Part shown: piece by piece, positions 9,601-13,935 of the stretch
How the letters are laid out: each line of letters starts with the position of its first letter
Position numbering within the stretch: position 1 is the stretch's first letter
Source: CAYJPA01 sp964371945
GTDB taxonomy: Bacteria; Chloroflexota; Chloroflexia; Thermomicrobiales; UBA6265
Direction: 5' to 3'
DNA: 13,935 nt
Assembly (NCBI GenBank): GCA_964371945.1
Contig: CAYJPA010000111.1
Coordinates: 1 to 13,935 of the forward strand
Translations under genes and position numbers: made by a program
Notes under the pieces: model-generated
Seen by the model: only the letters and a program-made list of their open reading frames with translations
Databases searched by the model: none
What the model was told of the DNA's origin: nothing

Positions 9601-10214
9601 TTTAGGCGTGGCTCGAGCTCGTTTAGGAGATCGGAAATGCGGTTGCTATTGACCTCGGTTTCGCTGAGGTTTCGCTCGGCTTCGATTGCCTTGAGCCGCA
9701 GGCCGGTCAGGTCCGCCGCGTGCTCGAACAGGCCGCGCCGTTCCTCTGGGCGCTGGCTGAGGGCGGTATCGACCAGACCCTGACCGACCACGGTGTGACT
9801 GTGACCGAGTGAAGCGGTGAGATGGGTCACATCTTTGAGACGTACCTTGCGGCCGTTGATCAGATACTGATTCTCGCCGTTGCGGAACGCACGGCGCGTG
9901 ACCGTGACCTCGGCAAACTCGGTCGGCAACCAGCCGGTGCTGTTATCGAAGGTGACGGCAACTTCCGACAGTCCGGCTGGCGCCTTGCCGTTGCCACCGG
10001 CGAAAATGACATCTTCGGTCTTCTTGCTCCGCAGTGTGGAGTGGCTTTGCTCGCCAAGCACCCAGCGGACAGCGTCCGAGATATTCGATTTGCCGCTGCC
10101 GTTGGGCCCGATGATCGCGGTGATGCCCTGTTCGAAGGTGAACACGGTGCGGTTGGCGAAGCTCTTGAAGCCGTGAAGCTCGAGGCGGGTTAGGCGAGGC
10201 AAAACGGCGTTCAC
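6624..10214 (-). CDS. smc: Chromosome segregation protein SMC
   Basis: A full-length SMC ATPase of 1196 residues (usual 1150-1200) that organises and segregates the chromosome as a dimer with ScpA/ScpB; neither partner is in this window. The N-terminal head starts LTRLELHGFKSFANRTVF, with Walker A GPNGSGKS at 36-43. Long Glu/Arg/Ala-rich coiled coils flank the hinge (about 505-680; IRGVVAELITVPERFDTAIE, ALGGHLQDVVVD, TGGSVTGGA). The C-terminal head has the signature LLSGGERALTAAALLFA near 1100, Walker B FCLLDEVDAALDEAN near 1125 and a switch histidine in IIITHNRGTIE. The frame stays open to 10421, but those 69 residues do not resemble SMC. GTG at 10214, seven bases after GAGG, gives the family N-terminus. 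No frameshift is visible over 3.6 kb. Confidence 0.96.
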   Translation of the reverse strand: MNAVLPRLTRLELHGFKSFANRTVFTFEQGITAIIGPNGSGKSNISDAVRWVLGEQSHSTLRSKKTEDVIFAGGNGKAPAGLSEVAVTFDNSTGWLPTEFAEVTVTRRAFRNGENQYLINGRKVRLKDVTHLTASLGHSHTVVGQGLVDTALSQRPEERRGLFEHAADLTGLRLKAIEAERNLSETEVNSNRISDLLNELEPRLKTLERAAKQAREWKGVYDRLKDLQTFHYARLLADASGRLATAETGSHREDSAAEERRIEVEQLVLATAKCREVLEDARAALEQHAARLQSTIDQERRVGYERDLANERHTALTRRREDMSDTQAGLDEQVATVERELVAVANDLNEVGREVELMRGATASMAQESAAARQAHVEVERSVARLGKAIAEQERRSAELGRRRALLEQRMETDAAERKRSEKLGEERARRIERLTAELAEFDEEELAGEAKLASLDSNIKELLTTTEQAAVVTVQAQNSLAEIERTIGQTGARLEALQRIQESGAGLHAGVREVVKAGRNAKLSGIRGVVAELITVPERFDTAIEVALGGHLQDVVVDRWADAETAIAYLKTNSAGRATFQPLDTVRSSRSSGGIKDALAVQGVHGIAADLVEHAAGLEVVVSALLGRTVVVEDLTVARASLPHLPIGWSAVTLAGEIVRTGGSVTGGAAVRESGVLGRERELRELPEELKRLGKLRAGAERAAKQASTERQVHADQRQRFEAKRAGLIAARKERQGQRLRLASWLKEVREEQEAVDRRLASLNTTTANVNTDLIKLAIEQDALGSEMSATLTGLESTQRRLAAGADAVAKAETLHSGELRRLAALEERWRSERKREAGLRAQRTALDEELGLRSQRAAALDGEISAVASQHERLTREADQLAKARDDVAAEHPPLERAVKEGERELQGLEKALEAARSALLDAERSRGASGLGVERIRGELAAIRQRITDELELLEPNDLLDRDIVVPDGADDPIEAEREIARLKDRLRRVGYVGENVVEEYDREAERHAFLRSQLDDVYGAAAALRGLLDDLHSTMRERFDETFAKVSASFTEMFTILFGGGTARLVMVAGQNGDGAGIDIVAQPPGKRLQSLGLLSGGERALTAAALLFAILKVNPTPFCLLDEVDAALDEANVVRFRDQLRELAAETQAIIITHNRGTIEVADTLYGVSMRDDGVSQVLSLRLADVVLAGE

Positions 10215-10482
10215 CGGCCGGACCTCGCGATGCGCGAGATCGAGACACGGAGAACCGTGACCCTGGCGAGTCGCTCTGTTCGCGATGGCGGACGCATCAT
10301 GGCTGGATCCACGAACCGACGCTTGCTCAGCCTGCCCGATTCCACCGAATGGCGGCACTGCGACAACTGGGCGCGTTGGCGGCGGTGCTCGATGGTACCA
10401 TCGCGTCGCATGTACGGACAATGATTGCGCGAAAAGCGCTCTTCAGCTGAACGGAGCTGGTCGCCAAAAAGGAACTCACTTC
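10215..10482. other. Divergent intergenic region between smc and the TIM barrel-DUF309 gene
   Basis: This 268-base spacer should hold promoters for both flanking genes. It stays open in several frames because of high GC, but the encoded extensions (rich in Arg/Pro/Gly, unlike either family) are not credible. It holds a 14-base palindrome at 10390-10403 and a small GCGC-GAAAA-GCGC hairpin just after it. Confidence 0.5.
10390..10403. promoter_or_regulatory. Perfect 14-bp palindrome, candidate operator
   Basis: CGATGGTACCATCG reads the same on both strands with no spacer. It lies 80 bases before the ATG at 10483 and 176 bases upstream of the smc GTG, where a repressor could control the plus-strand gene. 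It might be chance; I recognise no specific regulator for it. Confidence 0.35.
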
Positions 10483-11709
10483 ATGCTTCGTCTCGGACTT
10501 TCGAGTGGCGCCCTCTATCCAGATGTCGCCACCGAAGATGCACCCTCGGTAGCCGCGAGCATGGGATTTACCGAGCTCGAACTGCTCCTACAGACGGTTG
10601 GCGAATACCAGCCCGGGTTCGCGAAGAGATTGGCCGCGAACGTCGACTCTGCCGGCTGCAACGTTCACGCGATCCACACCTTCCATTCCCTGCACTCGTT
10701 CACAACGCCGTACCGGCGTCGAACAGACGAGGCGATTGACTTGTTCCGCAAGGGGATCGAAACCGCCTCTTTGCTCGGCGCGAAAGCCATCGTCTGGCAT
10801 GGTCTCACCCGGCAAGAGGCGACCGGCGCGGAGGCGTGGGAGGCATTCATTCGGGTCACCGAACAGCTCGCGGGTTTTTGCGCCGGGGCCGGGGTGAAGC
10901 TCGCCATCGAGAACGTCTCATGGTGCGCGTTGGCGTCGGTGCGGGACGTCATGGCGTTCGCCGCGCGAATCCCCGAGATTGGACCACCCGGTTCGGCCGG
11001 GTTCGCGTTCGATCCCTTTCAAGCCGCCGAAGCGAGCGCAAATCCATTTATGATCCTGGCGGCGATGGAAGGCTCGATCGTCGACGTTCATCTCAGCGAT
11101 CATCGAGCCGGCGACCCAAGCGTGCGGCATCTACCGCCCGGCGACGGCGAGCTGCCCTGGCCGGCATTGATCCGCGCCATTGCCGCATCTGGCTACGACG
11201 GACCGATGATGATCGAAGGGCCGGTGCCCGGCCAAGCCAGGGTCGATCGAATCCGTTTCCTGCTCGATCCGCTGATCGCCGCCGTTTCCGACGAGGGCGA
11301 CCCGTGCGCCGGGCCGCCTCCGGACGGCGTGCTGGAAGGCATCCACCTCTTCAACACCGGCCAGTACTACGAAGCGCACGAAGCGTTGGAGCACGAATGG
11401 CATGCCGAGCGCAGGCCGGTTCGCCGGCTTTACCAGGGCATTCTGCAAATCGGGGTCGGATTCCATCACGCCCGCGGCGGCAATCACAAAGGCGCGGTTT
11501 TGCTCTTGACCGACGGTATCGCCAACGTGAGCGAATTTATGCCTTCATGCCAGGGCATCGACACCGCCCGACTGGCCCGCGAAAGCCAGATCTGCCTCGA
11601 ACAGATAGCTACCCTCGGGCCAGCGGTATTGTCTCAATTCGATTGGACAATTGTGCCAGTCGTTCACAGGATGAATGGAACTGATACAAGTGTCGATCAG
11701 ATCGTCTGA
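10483..11709 (+). CDS. TIM-barrel sugar isomerase/endonuclease-IV-like protein fused to a DUF309 domain
   Basis: A 408-residue soluble protein with two domains. Residues 1-265 form an AP-endonuclease-2/xylose-isomerase-like barrel, the fold of sugar phosphate isomerases and epimerases. Likely metal ligands are Glu143 (AIENVSW), Asp177 (FAFDPFQ), His203 (VDVHLSDH) and Glu245 (MMIEGP), with His106 in IVWHGLTR. The usual D-x-x-H motif reads DPFQ, so the histidine is replaced by Gln180. Residues 285-375 are a DUF309 domain: LFNTGQYYEAHEALEHEWH (289-307), then LYQGILQIGVGFHHARGGN (316-334). DUF309 is usually a separate protein of 100-150 residues with unknown function. The ATG start has AAAAAGGAA eight bases upstream; a longer open frame upstream lacks similarity. 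The real substrate cannot be read from the sequence. Confidence 0.88.
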   Translation: MLRLGLSSGALYPDVATEDAPSVAASMGFTELELLLQTVGEYQPGFAKRLAANVDSAGCNVHAIHTFHSLHSFTTPYRRRTDEAIDLFRKGIETASLLGAKAIVWHGLTRQEATGAEAWEAFIRVTEQLAGFCAGAGVKLAIENVSWCALASVRDVMAFAARIPEIGPPGSAGFAFDPFQAAEASANPFMILAAMEGSIVDVHLSDHRAGDPSVRHLPPGDGELPWPALIRAIAASGYDGPMMIEGPVPGQARVDRIRFLLDPLIAAVSDEGDPCAGPPPDGVLEGIHLFNTGQYYEAHEALEHEWHAERRPVRRLYQGILQIGVGFHHARGGNHKGAVLLLTDGIANVSEFMPSCQGIDTARLARESQICLEQIATLGPAVLSQFDWTIVPVVHRMNGTDTSVDQIV

Positions 11710-11712
11710 TCG
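11694..11712 (+). terminator. Hairpin over the stop codon of the TIM barrel-DUF309 gene
   Basis: CGATCAGA-TCG-TCTGATCG is a perfect inverted repeat with 8-base arms and a 3-base loop; the TGA stop (11707-11709) lies in the second arm. It is followed by GTATGACGATTCTTACT, with no true T run, so it is at best a weak terminator. It could instead be a transcript-end stabiliser between convergent genes. Confidence 0.35.
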
Positions 11713-11727
11713 GTATGACGATTCTTA

Positions 11728-12315
11728 CTAACTGACCGCGATGTTCAGCGTGTTTTTGGATGAATGGGAAACATCAGACTTGGTGGCTTCCCAATGAGAC
11801 GCAACAGTCCAATCGATCACCTCTTGCACGATCTGATCAATCGCATCGTCATCGAGCCGAGCCCATGAAGGGGTTTTCCGGCCGAGCACACTTAGGGATT
11901 GAGCGCCCGAAGACCGAGGGGCGATAAGCGATTCCAATCTGGGAGAGCTGTTGGCATCAACGAACGGCTTGAGTAGCCAACAATACGCACCCTGCTCAGT
12001 CTTTACGTTGAAAACGAACAAACAGACGGGAATTTCACTGGAATTCTCCTCTATCTGGAAGAATCGTTCTTCACACTGTCTGAGGCCGTCATGAAGCGTC
12101 GTTCGTGTTCCCGAAATGCTTACCCCGAACTCCGGCCTATAGGGCAGGTCAAGGTTACTGATCCGAACAAGAAGGTCGTAATCGGAGCGCCGTTCGTGCC
12201 GAGCGACTGGGATAACGTCAAGATCTGCACGGCGGGTGAGGTAGATCGTTGCCAATGCCTCCGCCCGCGTCGTTTCCACCCAGGTTTGCTTGCTTGCCAT
12301 CACGGCACCCCGCAT
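11728..12315 (-). CDS. Hypothetical protein, possibly DUF4365-like
   Basis: A 195-residue protein converging on the TIM barrel-DUF309 gene, with 18 bases between stops. The first half follows the order of DUF4365, a PD-(D/E)xK nuclease-like domain: an early helix with Glu (TRAEALATIYLTRR), a central acidic strand (RRSDYDLLVRISN), then a strand PEFGVSISGT. In that family the last strand normally carries a catalytic Lys before GT; here it is Ser, so the protein may be catalytically dead or only structurally similar. IPVCLFVFNV and GAYCWLLKPFVD look like core strands. ATG at 12315 is used; Met6 at 12300 is an alternative. The family assignment is weak, but coding is likely. Confidence 0.6.
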   Translation of the reverse strand: MRGAVMASKQTWVETTRAEALATIYLTRRADLDVIPVARHERRSDYDLLVRISNLDLPYRPEFGVSISGTRTTLHDGLRQCEERFFQIEENSSEIPVCLFVFNVKTEQGAYCWLLKPFVDANSSPRLESLIAPRSSGAQSLSVLGRKTPSWARLDDDAIDQIVQEVIDWTVASHWEATKSDVSHSSKNTLNIAVS

Positions 12316-12379
12316 TGCTCATTTGAACCTTGTTTCGGAAAAGGTCATAGCATTGTGTTGCCAAAACCTCACGACCTTA

Positions 12380-12643
12380 TCATACGGTGCTTCGGTTTCG
12401 ACGAGCTTTACTGCCTCCCGGTCCGCGGTTCGGTCGACCGGGTTGGATGGAGCTTTGCGCGACCGAATGATCGAGCTCCGCTCGCGTAATCCGTTCCGCG
12501 AGGCAATTCTTCTTATGTCGAGACACGGCACTAAACGAATCACTGAACTGAGTCGCTATGTTTCGAAACGATGTGCCGCTAACCAGGGCTTCATCCAGCT
12601 CCGAGCGGCGAGGATGGGCGCAAATCGTGCAGGATCTCGGCAT
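12380..12643 (-). CDS. Small Zn-binding HTH-like protein
   Basis: An 87-residue protein. Residues 4-47 form a compact motif, SCTICAHPRRSELDEALVSG followed by TSFRNIATQF and SAVSRHKKNC. Cys5, Cys8, His43 and Cys47 could bind one zinc, and the segment between them (GTSFRNIATQF, then SAVSRHKK) looks like a helix-turn-helix. This motif is frequent in small proteins of phages, plasmids and genomic islands and probably binds DNA (inference). The C-terminal 35 residues are basic and disordered (PGRPNRGPGGSKARR). The ATG at 12643 has AGGAG 14 bases upstream, which is long. It starts after a strong terminator and ends 64 bases before the next gene on the same strand. Confidence 0.6.
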   Translation of the reverse strand: MPRSCTICAHPRRSELDEALVSGTSFRNIATQFSDSFSAVSRHKKNCLAERITRAELDHSVAQSSIQPGRPNRGPGGSKARRNRSTV

Positions 12644-12675
12644 TGTCCGGTGTCAGTCTCCTGCCGATCCGTATC

Positions 12676-12725
12676 GAAACAAAAAGCCGCCGGGGACACG
12701 CAGTATTGCGTGTCAACCCGGCGGC
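12676..12725 (-). terminator. Strong rho-independent terminator
   Basis: On the minus strand, GCCGCCGGG (12725-12717), a TT bulge and GACACGC (12714-12708) pair with GCGTGTC (12701-12695) and CCCGGCGGC (12694-12686) across a 6-base loop. TTTTTGTTT follows (12685-12677). The two stems total 16 base pairs. It ends transcription of the gene at 12774-13271 and isolates the Zn/HTH-like gene. On the plus strand no T run follows, so it works in one direction. Confidence 0.88.
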
Positions 12726-12773
12726 CCGTACGTCCACCGTGCTCTTTACATGACTAGATCATAGCATGGAGTT

Positions 12774-13271
12774 CTAATCTGCCTTAGTTTGCCAACGTTG
12801 AGGCAGGATCGGGTTCCCATTTGCGTCGTTTGGCACAACTAGCTTGCGTCTACCGATCGTCAACACTTCACTCGCAACCTCCGGCGCGGAACTCAGTTGC
12901 TGCAGACTGCTCTCGATGGTTGTTGCCGTGTGTCCCGTGCAACAGTGAAAGAGCACCCAGTTGTAATAACAGATGAGAACCGAGATCTCGTGGGGTCCCC
13001 TTCCAGCGATCGGATGAACGGTCCAGGTCACCACATTGTTACCGAGACTATTGATTCGCAGATCCACTCCCTTGGTCGTTCCACGAATGAAATCCGGCGC
13101 CACGCTCCACGGAATGTGCTGAACCGAAACCTGGCATTCAAACGGTAAAGGCGTACGAGTCATGTCGTAAAACAGGCCTCGCGTGGCCATCTTATGCGAC
13201 TCAAATATGTTCGCCATATTGAAGTCAAACTCGCGCGTCTGGCCGACAATCAATCCGGAAGAGGTCACCAT
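12774..13271 (-). CDS. Hypothetical protein
   Basis: A 165-residue soluble protein that I do not recognise. Visible features are an N-terminal REFDFNMANIFESHKMATRG, a beta-rich middle (CQVSVQHIPWSVAPDFIRG, VDLRINSLGNNVVTWTVHP), a hydrophobic ISVLICYYNWVLFHCC and a C-terminal RRKLVVPNDANGNPI. The middle looks like alternating strands, and no catalytic motif stands out. ATG at 13271 is chosen; the frame extends to TTG at 13295. The start lies in a stretch (13265-13336) with repeats next to the assembly gap, so the true N-terminus may be wrong. A clear terminator follows the gene. Confidence 0.55.
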   Translation of the reverse strand: MVTSSGLIVGQTREFDFNMANIFESHKMATRGLFYDMTRTPLPFECQVSVQHIPWSVAPDFIRGTTKGVDLRINSLGNNVVTWTVHPIAGRGPHEISVLICYYNWVLFHCCTGHTATTIESSLQQLSSAPEVASEVLTIGRRKLVVPNDANGNPILPQRWQTKAD

Positions 13272-13336
13272 CTCGCTTTCGCGCGCCGATGCCAAGCTCC
13301 TCTTTCACCATCTCGCTCAGCGCCTGCTCCGGATTT

Positions 13337-13346
13337 NNNNNNNNNN
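13337..13346. other. Assembly gap (10 N)
   Basis: Ten Ns interrupt the HNH gene. GCCAAGCTCCTCTT occurs on both sides (13291-13304 and 13347-13360), and TCACCATCTCGCT is duplicated at 13265-13277 and 13305-13317. The scaffold join is therefore suspect, and reading frames across it should not be trusted. Confidence 0.97.
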
Positions 13347-13678
13347 GCCAAGCTCCTCTTGAGCCAGATTTGGAAACGAAGGCTGCTGGTTTCAAGAATT
13401 CTCTCGATCATTGCAGGAGCTTCCGGATGCTGGCTACCTCCAATGTCCAATGCAATGTAGTGACGTAGATCCTTATCCCCTCTGCTCTTGCGAGACTGGC
13501 ACGCGTTGCAGGCTGGCACAGTAAGGGGATTCTGATCTCGTGCGAGGAAAATCGACTTTGGGAAGACGTGGTCGGACGTAATCGGCCCGTGCTGTCCGCA
13601 CAGGACGCACTGGCTCTCTCGTTGCCGACCCCTCTTCCGGAACCTTGGATTCGACGGGCGAGTTTCTGAGGAGTTCAC
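13347..13678 (-). CDS. HNH endonuclease family protein, cut by assembly gap
   Basis: The N-terminal 110 residues are intact. Cys24-x2-Cys27 (QCVLCGQHG), TSDHVFPKSIF with Asp36-His37, and Cys57-x2-Cys60 (TVPACNACQSRKS), followed by RGDKDLRHYIA, form the usual zinc-knuckle HNH nuclease core, which nicks or cuts DNA with one metal ion. The GTG start at 13678 follows AAGGAGAGG at good spacing and overlaps the TGA of the upstream zinc-ribbon frame (GTGA), so the two are probably co-translated. Sequence before the gap ends in FQIWLKRSL. The frame formally continues past the Ns to 13265, but the residues there do not resemble the family, so the true C-terminus is missing. Such proteins occur in defence and mobile islands. 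Confidence 0.78.
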
Positions 13679-13830
13679 GCCGTCTTCCTCTCCTTATCGA
13701 GATCAATCCGGCCACCCCGGAAGATCAACGTAGACCCGCATCCTTTGCAGCGAAAGGTCGCAGCACCGGTATTGTTACCTACGAAGATTAACTGCGACGT
13801 GGACTCATCTGGATGCAGGATGGACTGCAC
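13675..13830 (-). CDS. Small zinc-ribbon-like protein, possibly 5'-truncated
   Basis: A frame of about 51 residues from GTG at 13830 reads QSILHPDESTSQLIFVGNN and then a half zinc ribbon, TFRCKGCGSTLIFRGG (Cys-x2-Cys), ending IDLDKERKTA. Its TGA overlaps the GTG of the HNH gene. The frame stays open upstream to 13863 (KRVDFDRGSVKW) without an ATG, and an IS3 transposase end lies directly before it. The gene may therefore have lost its 5' end to the insertion. I recognise no family, and a chance reading frame is possible. Confidence 0.4.
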   Translation of the reverse strand: MQSILHPDESTSQLIFVGNNTGAATFRCKGCGSTLIFRGGRIDLDKERKTA

Positions 13831-13833
13831 CCA

Positions 13834-13854
13834 TTTGACCGAACCGCGGTCAAA
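13834..13854 (-). repeat. Perfect inverted repeat just after the IS3 transposase gene
   Basis: TTTGACCG-AACCG-CGGTCAAA has 8-base arms and a 5-base loop and lies one base beyond the transposase stop at 13856. It may be part of the IS3 right end or a hairpin that ends transposase transcription; no T run follows on the minus strand. Confidence 0.45.
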
Positions 13855-13855
13855 G

Positions 13856-13935
13856 TCAACCCTCTTTCCTCATAGAAAAAGAACCGTCGTTCGCTTCAAA
13901 TTCGATCGGCGGCAGATAGCCGAGGCTCGAATGCA
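13856..13935 (-). mobile_element. IS3-family transposase, C-terminal end (partial)
   Basis: The edge of the window encodes HSSLGYLPPIEFEANDGSF followed by MRKEG and a stop at 13856. HSSLGYLPPIEFE is the classic final motif of the IS3-family OrfB integrase (rve) domain, placed after the catalytic Glu. The remaining transposase lies beyond the right edge, so activity cannot be judged. It shows that the accessory stretch is bordered by an insertion sequence. Confidence 0.85.

Noticed and set aside
6603..10193. Many plus-strand frames opposite smc
   Set aside because: They are high-GC shadows rich in Arg, Ser and Pro, lying wholly inside an intact SMC gene.
10215..10421. 69-residue N-terminal extension of SMC
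   Set aside because: The extension is low-complexity Arg/Pro/Gly sequence, whereas GTG at 10214 has a ribosome site and gives the family's normal N-terminus.
10285..10482. 66-residue N-terminal extension of the TIM barrel-DUF309 protein
   Set aside because: No similarity to the fold; ATG at 10483 begins at the first barrel strand with a good ribosome site.
12686..12725. CRISPR repeat or attachment site
   Set aside because: The hairpin occurs once in the window and is followed by a T run on the minus strand, fitting a terminator. No repeat-spacer array exists here.

Overview
The window looks like a scaffold from a GC-rich bacterium, probably a Chloroflexota of the Thermomicrobia/Sphaerobacter type. 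This is an inference from the TPT-repeat surface protein, frequent GTG/TTG starts, a TonB-free haem-type ABC importer and the general style of the proteins; no rRNA or other marker proves it. A 10-base N run at 13337-13346 shows that the sequence is a scaffold.

Left (1-1684, minus): a broken gene for a large surface protein. It has a discoidin (F5/8 type C)-like domain, a 180-residue Thr/Pro linker, a carbohydrate-binding-like jelly roll and a spherulin-4-like domain that runs off the left edge. It carries an in-frame TAG and at least three frame changes. Next, 1685-2027 is non-coding and holds nested inverted repeats. It leads into a compact three-gene operon (2028-4928, plus) for a haem/iron-chelate ABC importer: binding protein, permease and ATPase.

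Middle (4929-10214): a DUF6220-like membrane protein (minus) diverges from a small four-helix membrane protein (plus). These are followed by the remains of two minus-strand genes joined head to tail: a DUF3224 5' end and the 3' end of an unrecognised protein. Then comes an intact 1196-residue chromosome-segregation SMC ATPase (minus).

Right (10215-13935): a 268-bp divergent spacer with a perfect 14-bp palindrome separates smc from a plus-strand gene that fuses a xylose-isomerase-like TIM barrel to a DUF309 domain. Beyond it is an accessory stretch, all on the minus strand: a possible DUF4365-like protein, a small Zn/HTH-like protein, a strong intrinsic terminator, an unrecognised 165-residue protein, an HNH nuclease cut by the assembly gap, a tiny zinc-ribbon protein overlapping the HNH start, and the 3' end of an IS3-family transposase. 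This end reads as a mobile or defence-like island, but no known defence system is complete here. The most unusual items are the TIM barrel-DUF309 fusion, the zinc-ribbon/HNH pair beside the IS3 end, and the palindrome cluster upstream of the importer operon.
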